Source: Synanceia verrucosa
Lineage: Eukaryota; Chordata; Actinopteri; Perciformes; Synanceiidae
Assembly: GCA_029721515.1 (NCBI GenBank)
Contig: CM056567.1
Location: 7,961,507-8,025,506, forward strand
Length of the DNA stretch: 64,000 nucleotides
Direction of reading: 5' to 3'
In this document: in pieces, positions 21,958 to 33,557 of the stretch
How the letters are laid out: each line of letters begins with the position of its first letter
Numbering within the stretch: the first letter of the stretch is position 1
Made by a program: the position numbers and the translations under genes
The notes under the pieces: generated by a model
The model's input: only the letters and a program-made list of their open reading frames with translations
Told to the model about the DNA's origin: nothing
Databases searched by the model: none

Positions 21958-24080
21958 GTTTTGTCCTCACAGCTCTTGTTCTCACCTCAGGCATAATATA
22001 TGATCACTCTTTGCAAACGGACAAATTAATGAATATTATATTTGATAGCAGCCATAACAGTTAAGAGTTTAGTGCGTGATTTATTAATGCGAGGTGTGTT
22101 TCTCTGGGTCCAGTAGCACATAATTGTGTGCATGCTTGTGTCATGTGAAGTGGCTTTGTGTGTCGGCACTCGGCTGTCTGTGGCTGTGGTCGAGTAGCTA
22201 AATCAGGCGCTGCGATTGTGATCCACCATGTTGTTGCTGAACAGATGTGACAGGTCTGAGCCTGCGGTGTCAAAGTCGAGATGGATGTCAGCAGCGTGGG
22301 TTAAAATGTGTTTCTGCCTGCTGTCCTTGGGTGATTTCCGCAGCGCGCTGGGTGAAACGCACAGTCCTGGCCAGAGGGCAGCATTACTGCTGCCTTGTGC
22401 AGGGGAGTCGTGGCAAATGTACCTGAATATGATCCACAGAGGAGCTGCAGAAACAAGACACGACTCCCTCTCTCTTTGACAGGTCAAGTGTGTTTCAATG
22501 TTAGAATTTGTGTAAAGTCGGTACTCGTTTTTCTACTTGGAGACTTGATAAAACATATAGTGCACTCACACAAAAAAAATCTATATGTCAGTGGTCACAT
22601 GAGTACACTTTTCCCTGGTGAGGAGGCTGTAAAGGAGAGTTTTGAGCTTAGTGAACGAAGCATCATACATGGTGGACTGCTGTGAGTCCTCATTCTGCAT
22701 TCAGAGAACGAAAAGCCCCCAAGGCTCTGGATGCAGTAATTGATGCATATCATTGGACACTCTAAATTTGATGTTCTTTTTTAGCCGAGTGCAGATGGAA
22801 GATTTTGAGCATCAGACTTGACACCTGTTTTTTCATAACCATGCATCATATTTCTCTTAAAAGTTTAATAAACAGTGTTTCGTGTCCTCCTTAAACTCAC
22901 TCATTTGGACTGAATATTGTGTTATTGCTCTGTTATTAATTTTAATTTGAGACATTTAGCACTTGAGAAGCACAAAAATCTTGAGACTTTGTGTTTCCCA
23001 AAGATGATTTTGAACATAAAACACGGTAGTAGTGGTAGTTATGTGATTGCATTTGAGCACACAAGCATCCCATGCACATGTTTATTCACAATGCCAATAA
23101 TTAAGTCGTTAAAAGCAGTGCAGTTTTCCTGTCATTATCATTTAGACTAAATGTGACAGACAATGGCTGATGAAAGAAAAGTCCCTCAAGAGTTTCACTT
23201 GAGTGTGAAATTGAAACTGCAGAATAGGACTAGTAGAGGGATGGAAATATATGGCAGGTCTTTTACGTGGTATTTGAAACAAAATAGAAAGAGTGGCAGA
23301 GAGTCACTGATGCAGATAATCATGGAAGTTTTTCCAGCCGACCGAGTCATCTGCTGCTGGATGGACTGTTCCAGACTACAGGGGGGGAAACACAAACTTA
23401 ACTCACAAAACTAGTTATTTCATGAGTTTCGTAATATAAAAATGAATCTCAGTGCAAATCTGTCTCCAGTTTGTCTACAAATTTAGTTTTAATGCCATTT
23501 ATTTATGACACCAAGATGCAAATACTTTTTTCCCCTCTAATTTTAGTTTTAGTATTAGTCTTATCTTTTTCCATACTTTGGGTTATTTGTCAGGTACAGG
23601 ATTCAAAAAGAATAAACTACTACTACTGTGTAATATTCTTTCATACAGCTCCTTCTCTGATGACACATGAGTGGCACTATATTCTTTGTGAATGAAACAT
23701 CCACAAAAGCGAAATAAGTAGCCTTATATAATTATAGTGTGTGTCTGTCCAGGGAGCAAATATAATAGAACCACTGCTTGATGTACATCGGTGCTGAGAA
23801 CAGTTGTGTCCCCTGGTGAGATAATGTGTGTCACTTTGTGTCATACTCTGATGGCGATTGAAATAATGACAAAAAGCAGCGGCTGTATGTAGTCGCACAT
23901 AGAAACACACACGATGAGTGATTTGGCTGAAACTTAACTTGCTGAAACTTCGTCTGACTCTGTTACTTAACCCCAAAGTGTAAGAACACCACCAATTTCT
24001 TTGTGTATGATAATAAGGAATATTACAACCACTGTTCTTTACGAAGAGGTCCATGTTATCTTCTCAAGCAGTATTTTGTG
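21958..24080. other. No gene seen
   Basis: About 22200-22490 is GC-richer, with overlapping frames of 83-96 codons on both strands, but none shows a domain or paired splice sites. The rest is AT-rich and unique-looking; a 125-codon minus-strand frame (23677-24054) shows nothing recognisable. Confidence 0.55.
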
Positions 24081-24084
24081 TCAT

Positions 24085-24380
24085 GTTGTACCCGTCGGTG
24101 GGCTGCAGAGAGCCCTGAGCTGGGGAGGAAACATCAAGGCAGGGTCTGCAGGAAAGATTAATAATCCTGGTGAATAAAAGGATCACTGTCTTGTCGAGGC
24201 TGAACGCCCCGGAGGCAGGAGCAGGACGAGAGCATTAGGACTACAGCAAACTCCGTCTCGGACAACACCTCCCAACTGTCCACGCTGTGAGGAGCTGGGA
24301 GGCTGAAGACACCCCTGAGGTGTTCCACTGAGTGCTTTAGGCTCTTCGTTGTGTCACGGCCATTACGCTGCTCAATGCTT
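24085..24380. mobile_element. Possible degraded retroelement fragment
   Basis: This GC-richer block contains phrases such as AGAGAGCCCTGAGCTGGGGA, GGACAACACCTCCCAACTGT and CACGCTGTGAGGAGCTGGGA. They recall the C-terminal coding part of fish non-LTR retrotransposons as I know them. Frames are broken by stops, so any such copy is dead. No 3' tail or target duplication is seen. This is a resemblance by eye only and could be wrong. Confidence 0.25.
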
Positions 24381-26745
24381 CATGTTTCAAATGGCCCCAG
24401 TTGGAGCCTACTGGGAGGGGATTGACAGGAAAACTGGACTGCAGTGAAGTGCTGCTACATTCTTCATCTCTATCAACACTGTCTGCAGAATACTGTCATC
24501 GCATGTGGCATTTTACATGAGCCAGGCACACTGTGTACACTCTTAACAATTTCCATTTGGCAATTGGTTAGATTACTGTACATTAGCAATGTATGGAGTA
24601 CATCTGCACACAATTAACACTCCTATGTATACTTAAAATTTCACATATGCCCACTTTATTCCTGTAATCTGTTTGCATAATGTTGTTTCTGTGCGATTTA
24701 ATATGGTGTGCATACTGATTATTATTCTTTGTTTACCATAGCTATGTACGTGTGCATTATTGATGCAAGCACATTATAGAGTGAAATCATTGTTTGTTAT
24801 GTGTTATACATGTTTAATTATATTCTTGTATAGCTTTTCATGGGAAATTCAAACAGTCTTGCAGCTGTAACTGTCCTCTTTCACAGATATTTGAGATATT
24901 TTAAGAGACGGCACTGTGTCTTCAAACTTCAAATATGGCCCTGTGAGATAAAGGTGATGTACTGGTGTGATTGCTGTGAGGAGGTGTGGTTGGGATTCTG
25001 ATCTATGCTAGCTGAATGCTGAGCTGAATCTGAAATAGTGAGCAGTGCTAAAGGCACTTAGTTAAAATTGCATGATCTGATTTTAATGTTTCTTTATGGT
25101 CCTAAAGGGTTAGAATCAAGCATTTTATTGCCTCTGTTGTTCAAAGGAAATCATTAGGCTTCATTAAATGTATCTCCATTGATGGGCCTTGAGTTGCTTA
25201 CTTCACTGCGACACAATTTTCAAATTAAAATTGTGAACTTCAAGGAAAATTACCCCCTGAAGTCCATTGGCTCTAATTAATGGTAAGCTCTGCTTAATTA
25301 TTGTCTGTAGTTACTTGGTGTCAAATCTGTTTTTTTTATACAATTTGCATGCATGTTTATCTGCTGGATTTGATATCAAGGCTTCATAGTTTGTGATAAC
25401 AGAGTCCCACCAGCATCAGCATTTGAAATTACACACAACTGAACATAATGTTCATTATGACACAAGTAGGATTTCATACAGTACATGTGGACAAGGATGC
25501 CTGGGAGATAATCAATTAATAGAATTATATTTTTCTCCACATGGACTGAAGCATGAACTGATTTTTGTTTTTATGATGGAAACCACTGTGACCTCACAAA
25601 GACATTTTTTTTACCATAATATGCTATTGATGACAATTTCACACAAACATCTAATAGGATGACATGGACATAAAGGCTGTATTTGCTTTTTTTCATAAAG
25701 AAATACTTCATGGATGTACTGACATGTGACTAGAAAATTACAATGAAGTACTATGTTTGAATTAAACGTTAAAAGCAGGCACAGCATTTAAAGACTATCT
25801 ACTGCGAAATTACAGTTAGAGTGTTTGAATTACTCAGTTTGACATTTAAAATGTCATACATCAATACGTTTTAGCCACTTAAGTTTATGTAAATCTCTGT
25901 GATGCCCTTATTCTGAGAACTTTTTTTTGCTTATCAAGTGGATTAGTTGTTGAAATGTTTAACGAGATCAGACCAGATATTAAAATATCTTTTAGGCTAC
26001 ATGTGAGCTTTATTACCCCAGTTTGGAAGCTGAAAGATAATTTCCCTCTGTGCATGTAGTTTTGGCCATCATGGCTACTGATTTTTTTGGTGATTGGATA
26101 TGTGGATATTTGAGTAAAACATTTACTTCTGACTAAATCTGAACTGCAGTTACTTTTCAGTGAACTTTATGATTGTGTCATTCTGAGTACAAAAGTTCAG
26201 AAGTGTATGCTGTCGTACAAATTGTGTATTAATGCTCGTCTCCAGAAAGTGTGGATTTACCCCTCACAACAGCGACGTACGCTGTGTGCACAGTGTGTGT
26301 TTGTTTATGCACGAGTGAGTCATGGTGACGGCGTTGCTCGTGAGGCAGGCGCTCTGACATTGTGACAGAATGAGGTCGCCCCGCTGCAGAATGACACGCC
26401 TCACACACACACACGCATCCACACACACACACACACACCTCATGTCCCTGAATAAGTCAGCTTGGATAATGGTGAATCCCTTGGCTGTGAACCAGACACA
26501 TAAATACAGACCAGAGAATGCATATAAGTGCACAAAACAGCGATATGGTTATGTATGAATCCTAGGTGAGTCCTGGGAAAACAAGGCCTTATGGGTATTT
26601 TTGCCTCTTTGCAACTGTTACTAAATTATGTGCATCATCTGAAGAATTTAATTTGTACTAAAATGTAATAAATAACAAGACATTGTCAGTGAGGTCTGTT
26701 TTCCCACAGCGTACAGGAATGATCAGAAAGAGTCGACTGGTGTGT
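24381..26745. other. No gene seen; AT-rich, repeat-poor, possible conserved non-coding DNA
   Basis: The stretch holds no recognised transposon over more than 2 kb. It contains homeodomain-type words (AATTAATGG, CTTAATTATTG) and octamer-like TTTGCATAAT around 24540-25330, which is what developmental enhancers in vertebrate gene deserts often look like. That is a weak sequence impression. A (CA)n tract is at 26402-26438. Confidence 0.5.
26402..26438. repeat. Interrupted (CA)n microsatellite
   Basis: Two CA runs (26402-26414 and 26420-26438) are separated by GCATCC. Confidence 0.95.
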
Positions 26746-27485
26746 CACCTCTCATCATCCAAAAGGCTTCTTTAGTTCTGACTGACTGGTAGAGAGTCCA
26801 GATACTTCTACTGCTGTTGGAGCAGAAAACAAACAACCGATCGGTTGTCGGTCTCGTTCGGAATCGTTACCATTCATGTGGGAGTCGCTGTTTCACCCAC
26901 CCTGATGAGAGCCGTTAAGGTGAGCTGCACTCAGGTGTGAATGGATACTGTGGTTTCTGGGGATGGAGGTCAGTAGGCGTTATGCCCAGCTCTCGTACTT
27001 CCTGAACTTCAGCCAGCTCCTTCATTTCCTGTCTTACATTATTGGACAAACTGGTGAATCCAGGTGTGTCTGATCTCAGTAGTCACAACAACAATAATCA
27101 GACACACCTGGATTAATCAGTTTGTCCAGTAATGTAAGACAGGAAATAAAGGAGCTGGCTGAAGTTCAGGAAGTAGCGGAGCTGGGCATAAAGCCTATAC
27201 TGAGTTGTAAGTGGCTACTCTGCGTCTTGGTATTTTGTCCTTTTGGGTGGACCCGCTTCTGTCGTCATGGGTTACCAGGTTTGAAGTGCATGGGCATCTT
27301 GTTTTTACTGAAAATTAGCTTGATTCTTTTTTTTTTGGCTGAAACTCCAGCAATACACTGAAGAAGCCTCTTAGATGAGAGGTGAGAAGTCTTCAACAAA
27401 CCTCCAGCACATCCAGTTAACTCTTTTTTTGCTCTTTTTGATTTGGATGACTGAGATTTTACACAGACAGATCAGAAGAGAAGAC
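26746..27485. mobile_element. Palindrome-containing repeat, probable foldback element
   Basis: The region has nested inverted symmetry. An outer pair, CACCTCTCATCATCC near 26748 and GATGAGAGGTGAGAAG near 27375, points inward and is extended by AAGGCTTCTTTAGT against TGAAGAAGCCTCTT. Inside it lies a much longer palindrome (26981-27190). The phrase GATGAGAGGTGA followed by TCTTCAACAAACC is familiar from dispersed fish repeats. No transposase is present. The outer limits are approximate because no target duplication was found. Confidence 0.55.
26981..27190. repeat. Near-perfect palindrome, 94-bp arms, 22-bp loop
   Basis: The left arm 26981-27074 (starting TATGCCCAGCTC, ending CCAGGTGTGTCTGAT) is the reverse complement of 27097-27190, with seven mismatches counted by eye. 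The loop is 27075-27096. Weaker complementarity continues outward about 12 bp on each side (TCAGTA-GGCGT against the reverse of AGCCTATACTGA). Transcribed, it would fold into one long hairpin. The arms contain no gene; a 79-codon frame overlaps the right arm by chance. Confidence 0.95.
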
Positions 27486-28033
27486 TGCTGAGTGTATACC
27501 TGTTGTATAACTGTTACTTAACACAGTGGTGTTGTCATCTCTGTAATAACTACAACACACACTGGTCACAGTGAGCTTAGACACACAGTGAAGAGTGGAT
27601 ACATGGAGGGATGAATAACAGAAACAGCCTATGATGGAGATGAAGCTTTTATTTACTGAGCGTCAGACTCACAGGAAAAACAGATCAGAGCTGAACTTGA
27701 GAGCGTTAAATTTCACAGGATACCCTGGAGGTGTTAGCGCGCTGTCAGTCATTAGGCATTACTTTATTCAGCCCAAGTCAGCTCATTTCCATTTGGAGTC
27801 AACACTACTTTTGGTGGATAAGATTTGCGAAACAAAGAGTGAAAGTAGCTGCTTTATTAGCGGTGCGTGCTTGCCATAAACACAGTGTTCACACATGTTG
27901 ATGTTGCTAAGAGACGAGTTTTGAAATGCTCAAGGGTTGCCTTCTTCTCTGCACCTCTATTGTTGTGGTTTTCTTAGTACTGACCTGATTCAAAGTGTCC
28001 AGTTATCCATTTTAATGAGGATATTTATCTTGT
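27486..28033. other. No gene seen
   Basis: Unique-looking sequence with an 82-codon plus-strand frame (27631-27879) of no recognisable type. Confidence 0.6.
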
Positions 28034-28436
28034 TTTGTACTTTGTCTGAAAACATTGAATAGCTGAAATGAAAAAAAAAGACTCTATAGTTCATCATGAA
28101 AAAAATGTTTGTTTTTACCTTGTTTCATTCTTGTTTTATCAGCGGTAGAGTAGAGGCCACTTTCCCTAAAATCACCACTTTTTGTCCAGAATCCATCCAT
28201 TTTGCTTTCTAATCTCGATCGTCTCCACTTCCTGCTTTGATCTCCAAAATGTATACCATCTCTTTATGCTCCGACTACATCTCCCAGAAGCCCCAACATT
28301 AATCACAGGCTGCAGGAGACTGTGATTGGTGACCCACTGCCAAAAAAACCCACTTTGACATATTATTACATTGACGGCACTCAAGCGTAAGATTTTAAAT
28401 GACGTCGAAATATGTCAGTGGCACTCAAAGAGTTAA
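28034..28436. mobile_element. TTAA MITE family, copy 4, left end eroded
   Basis: The interior matches copies 1 and 2 (TGAATAGCTGAAATG, TTCATTCTTGTTTTATC, ATCGTCTCCACTTCCTGC, ATCACAGGCTGCAGGAGACT) and the right end is GTGGCACTCAAAGAGTTAA. The left inverted end and its TTAA are not recognisable, so the copy is truncated or badly decayed on that side. Like copy 1 it carries an extra right-end motif, GGCACTCAAGCG (28376-28387), about 45 bp inside the true end. Confidence 0.8.
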
Positions 28437-29995
28437 GAGATGGTTTTTTTTGTTTTTTTTGAAAGATAACTAGCATATTTTTTGCCTGCCAAATTTACAT
28501 TTAATATTTTTTTTGGACAGTTAACACTGGAAATGCATGTTGCATGTGGTGCATTTCATGCAGCTTTACCATTCCACCAAACTCAAATACCTCAGTTAAT
28601 TGGGGCTGAAATGCAAACATTATAGTGACAGTGATAGCACTGTCTATCTCTATCTAAAGGAAAGCCTGTGTATATACAGTATATCATTACGGCCTCTTGA
28701 TCTGATTTTACTGCCGTGTTTGCCAAGACATTCACTGCTGGCAAGCAGCTGATAGAGGTGTGACTTTACTGACATCATAAACCAGATACTCTCTGAAAAT
28801 ATCTCATAAGATGCTCTTGATATTCATGCCGAACAATGTTGAATGCGTAGTATCACTGTCAATAGTAGCACATTGTTGGCGGTTTAGCTGGGGCTGCCCT
28901 TACAGTGTACCTTTCCTTGTGCTGCGCTGCTCTGCAGGCTTGTGTGCTGCTGCTATCAAAGGGTCTCTGAGATTGAGCCAAGATCTGCTGAATAAAACAT
29001 TTTGCAGCTGATCCTCATCAAATACTAAAGCAAAGGGAAAAGAAAGGAGAACTTTCCTTTTGCACTTGTTCGAATCTCTTATTTTCATCTGTGTGTGGCA
29101 GAGTTTGAAGTTCCCCTCAGGTCGCCCTCCATCTCTCTTCTTAGCCTTTGTAGCCCTGCAGCTCAGCAGAATGGAGTTTGTGTCCTGATTATTTTTACTT
29201 GTAGCATCTCTGCACTTATGTACACTGTCAGAGTAATACATAGACCTTATCTTGGACAGATACCTCCATGCATATGAACTTGGCCTTGGGCGGTCTAAAA
29301 AAGGATATCACTGGTGGTGGTGGAGGGGTGGAGAAGAAAGAGAAATGGATTAGGTCACCTGAACAGTTGATAAGGTGAAAAAACTGCTGGGAAATTTTCC
29401 TATAATTTAATAACATTACTCTTTGCCCTTGTCTCTTGGGTTTTGCATTTCATTACAGAGATAGGATAAAGTATTGAATAGTAATATGTTGAACAGCATT
29501 GGGGGGAATTTTAATGAAACAAAGGAAGATTTTATTGTAAATAAATACATTCAAACACTAATAAAAAGGCACAGAAGCTCATGATGCCCTGATGGAGCAG
29601 AGAGAATTAGCATTATTGTGTTGCTATTTTAGAAAAGAGATATTATATCCAGAACCACCACTTCTCCAGCGTTGAGCGTTGCTCTTTAAGTATTTTCCTA
29701 GTGAATGAAGAGACGTGTTGAGCCAAGTGGTGTGAATAGTTCCACACTGTGGTTCTTCCATGCTGACTCTGCACAAGTTTAGCTGCATTTTACAGCTGTC
29801 CATCTCCTGCATAACTAATAATGCATCCTGTGTAGTAACACAGGACTGAAGCTGCTGTGCTGTTGACACACAGCAGGATTAAAGAGACAAATAAAGGAGA
29901 ATGGCAGATCCTACTTATTTGTCAGTCAAAATCATAAGCTCATTTCGAACATCATTTTTTGATTTTGAATCAAAATCAGATAGGATATGAATGAG
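28437..29995. other. No gene seen
   Basis: Unique-looking sequence. The motif TATATACAGTATAT occurs at about 28671-28684. Open frames (66 and 113 codons around 28811-29241, and 81 codons near 29624) overlap one another and show no domain. Confidence 0.6.
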
Positions 29996-30526
29996 TTAAA
30001 TTGGAAGTGCTTTTTTTTTTTTTTTTTTTTGGACCTTATGGACCTTATTTCTGGGATAAAATACTGCCGTTTATTCTCCCATTTCACTTCAGAGTCATCT
30101 GCCATATTTCCAACAATATTTGTTTTGGCAACATCCATTTAACAGGAGTGAAGTGGGCACCAAAATGCAGCCAGTAAATGACACAAACTTGACCATTTCT
30201 CAAATAACAGACATTTAATACGATGGGCTACACTATTACTATTCTCATTTGAGCCCGGAGCTGTCTGTAATTTGAGAAACTCTACTTCCTGTTTATCATA
30301 GTTTACTAAGGACCTCTAGTGCCCACCTATGTGGCTTTCACAGTGTCTGAACTAAAATACCTATTTGTGATGTTGTCAAATTGGCATACATGCTTTGTTT
30401 TAGTTCGTCAAATCCAATATCGTTGGAAATATTCCAAATGACTCCAAAGTGAAATGGGTGAGTAAATAGCAGAGTTTTATCCCAAAAATAAGGTCTGATT
30501 TGTAAAAACTGGCACTTCCCCTTTAA
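29996..30526. mobile_element. Long-TIR MITE bounded by TTAA, complete copy
   Basis: The right end reads GGCACTTCCCCTTTAA and the left end TTAAATTGGAAGTGC, inverted copies of each other. The inverted repeats continue inward for over 100 bp: CCTTATTTCTGGGATAAAA, TTTATTCTCCCATTTCACTT and CATATTTCCAACAATATTTG on the left (to about 30121) answer their complements on the right (from about 30411). In the left arm the stretch after GGAAGTGC is replaced by a run of 20 T followed by a doubled GGACCTTAT. About 290 bp separate the arms. The superfamily is unresolved, since target duplication could be TTAA or TA. No protein is encoded. Confidence 0.85.
30011..30030. repeat. Poly-T run inside a TIR
   Basis: Twenty T between GGAAGTGC and GGACCTTATGGACC, occupying the place where the opposite arm has CAGTTTTTACAAATCA when read in the same direction. 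Confidence 0.95.
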
Positions 30527-30690
30527 CATTGAGCCATTTAGCTGGATGTAAAACAAAAAAATGTATCACATCCACAGAAGAACTGACAAAATTGAGCCAG
30601 GAAGTTGAGATGAGATGTTCACAAGAGGCAGTTTGGATTATAATTTCACTGCAAGTCCAGAAATGTGTTTAAAACCTGTCAGTCTGCATA
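30231..30690. repeat. Left arm of a 460-bp inverted duplication
   Basis: This segment is the reverse complement of 33098-33557 with 11 mismatches and no gaps when compared by eye, about 97.6% identity. It covers the right 296 bp of the long-TIR MITE plus 164 bp beyond its end (TGAGCCATTTAGCTGGATG onward). The shared flank shows that more than the MITE was duplicated. A 72-codon frame (30338-30556, minus) reappears in the other arm for this reason only. Confidence 0.95.
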
Positions 30691-33097
30691 TTCCCAGTAT
30701 TTAAACAAAATGGAAATGGCCTCTAAAATACAATGTTCTTTTTTCAGTGTGGTGCTTTAGTACTCTTAAACCACAATTCAGTTTTTTTTTTTTTTTTTAT
30801 ACCAGATTGGCTCTTTAAACAGTTCTTGTCTCCAAACATTGGCATCCAGTGACATCCTCCAATGATAATCAGCGACCATAGTAACTGGTTAAAGTGGATC
30901 TATATACTCAGAAATAAACTGCTTATTCTAGCACAGCATTAAAGCACCATTCACATCCAGTTTCCTGTCATCGATGCCCACAGCATCCTTTCTCTCTCTG
31001 AGACATACAGACACTCCTACTGCCAGGTCTAATCATGGTCCTGTGTGTTGCCTTAGGATACTGTACGGCCGCCACACTCCTCAGATATTTTAAATAATTG
31101 AACAAATTACAGACGCCTTGTTCTGGGGTAAGTGTGGCTCCTAGCATTGAGTACTTGCCCTTTTGTCTGTTATTAACTGTGAAAGTTGTTGTTTTTCAAT
31201 TCTGTTCTGCTGTGCAGGCATCATTAGTCAGCAGGCAAACGTGCCGAGGGCTACATTTGGTACCAGTCAGCCAGCCAACCACAGGGAAAATTTACTACCA
31301 GTGAATGTGTGTGGGCTACAAACCTGACAAGGTGCTTGCAACGGGGGGTTTCTTGACGATAATTCATATTTCTTACTCAGAGTTTTAGTGGTTTGTCAAC
31401 CATAGATATGAAAATGAAAATGTCAGAGGTGACCTGAAGTTCAGCCGCTGCCATTTGGCTCTGAAACACACCATCAAGTACTTCATGATGTTCATTTTCT
31501 ATATTTCAATCCACATTATTTAATACTCATATTTTCTGAAATAATCCGTGATCTGAAACACCAAAGAATCGATTCAGCCCTGACATTCACAACAACGACA
31601 TTTCCTTTGTAATTCTACTAATAATTCTTGTAATGTTAGAGATATGTGACAGCTCGGGGAAATCCTCAGAAGAACATGTCAGTCAACTCAAAGTAATCCT
31701 CCAGTCGAATGGGAATGAATCGTGTCTCACTATGTATGTGACCTACATATGGTGTTAAGTAATGTGACAGTGGGTGTTGAGTTCTATATAATCCTTACAC
31801 AGAGATGTAAATGCTGTCCCCTTCACTCCTCTGTAACATCTTTCTCATCTTTCATTCCTTTTTTATGAAGCTTTGCATATAACTATCTTATCGATAATTT
31901 CAGCGACACTTACACGATGCCTTTCAAGGCAGTCCCAGCCCTGCTATATATGTACATAAGATTTTTAGTATTTTGTCACCCACAGATACACAATGACTGT
32001 CAGAGTTAAACGAAATACTTTTTACCCACAATGACCTTTTCACAATGCATGGATTTACAGAAAATACAGTAAATTTAAAGCAAGCACAGCAGAAACACAC
32101 AAAGCTAAACTAGATTTACTGTATAAGTTGCTGACAAACTACAGAAACAGAAAAAACATATAATTCATTGAAAACTTAAGAATTCACACTGGAATAGAAG
32201 ATAGAGGCCACACTCAACAACTTCCACATTCTCTATTTTAGATAAAAAAAAAGGCCAATCTTGAGTAAGAAAAATCAACTGATGTGAATACATTGATGAA
32301 TAGAACAAATAGCGTCCATAGACATGAACTGGGTTTTGAAGATTTTATACAAATGTTTCTGGAGTTTACTAACGCACTGAAGATGCATAGAAAATACAGT
32401 AAGTTTAAATGCATAGTCTGTTTATATCCTATGTGTGTACTGCAACAGGAAATACACCTGCACACATTTGCAATTCTTTGTGAAATGGTCTGTATTCTGT
32501 ATATTCAATAAAATTTGTTGGGCTCTGAGTAACTTTGCTTTTAAAGGTTAAACGCAGCTTTTTGTAAAGATATAAAAGTTGTGGGACGAGGCTGCAGTAG
32601 TAATAATGTACAATGCAATAGACTTTAACACTGTACAAAATACTTGAGCATAAAATAGTAATGGATCCCATTAGATATGGCCGGTGGATAAGAAGCGTTT
32701 ATTGAACTTTAAAAATTCATACAGAATCACAGGAGAGCCTCAAAGGGACTGCATTATTTAAGGTGTCTCAGTAGCTGAGTAGAGGTCCACTAAGTAGAGG
32801 ACAAATGTGACGGCTGTCCTCTCACCACTAAGTCTATCTTTAATTAAAAAAGCATTTAATTTAGTTACCTTGAGCGCTGTGAAATGTATGGAGGACTGAG
32901 AGGGCTGCAAATAAGACAGATTGGGTTAGGATTGCCTCCAGGTGCTGGGAACCTGGAATCTCTTGCCCAGATTTTGTCCGTTTTTTGCCCCAAGACTGCA
33001 AAAGCAAAATACCCATTAATCTATTTTGGGAAATGCTAAATCATCACTGCTTTCTGAGGATTTAAACAAGCTGAAAATCTAAATACATATGAGGCTG
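30691..33097. other. Spacer between inverted arms; no gene seen
   Basis: About 2.4 kb of mostly AT-rich sequence, with a T run at 30782-30798. The word AAATACAGTAA(A/G)TTTAAA occurs twice (near 32062 and 32392). No domain-bearing frame is found. Confidence 0.6.
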
Positions 33098-33557
33098 TAT
33101 GCAGACTGACAGGTTTTAAACACATTTCTGGACTTGCAGTGACATTATAATCCAAACTGCCTCTTGTGAACATCTCATCTCAACTTCCTGGCGCAATTTT
33201 GTCAGTTCTTCTGTGGATGTGATACATTTTTTTGTTTTACATCCAGCTAAATGGCTCACTGTTAAAGGGGAAGTGCCAATTTTTACAAATCAGACCTTAT
33301 TTCTGGGATAAAACTCTGCTATTTACTCATCCATTTCACTTTGGAGTCATTTGGAATATTTCCAACGATATTGGATTTGACGAACTAAAACAAAGCATGT
33401 ATGCCAATTTGACAACATCACAAATAAGTATTTTAGTTCAGGCACTGTGAAGGCCACATAGGTGGGCACTAGGGGTCCTTAGTAAACTATGATAAACAGG
33501 AAGTAGAGTTTCTCAAATTACAGAAAGCTCCGGGCTCAAATGAGAATAGTAATAGTG
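33098..33557. repeat. Right arm of a 460-bp inverted duplication
   Basis: Reverse complement of 30231-30690. Within it, 33262-33557 is the half-MITE, beginning TTAAAGGGGAAGTGCC and running through one inverted repeat and part of the centre; the other inverted repeat is missing. The half-MITE stops exactly where the duplication stops, so this copy is derived and the complete element at 29996-30526 is the source. Confidence 0.95.

Noticed and set aside
22228..22487. GC-rich segment with open frames on both strands
   Set aside because: Frames overlap in three phases with no domain or consistent splice signals.
26981..27190. Palindrome considered as a microRNA gene
   Set aside because: The hairpin arms are far longer and more perfectly paired than a typical animal microRNA precursor; a foldback repeat is more likely without small-RNA data.
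30338..33450. Two near-identical 72-codon frames (30338-30556 minus and 33232-33450 plus), at first sight a duplicated small gene
   Set aside because: Both lie in the arms of the inverted duplication and cross the MITE end; the similarity is explained by the DNA repeat.
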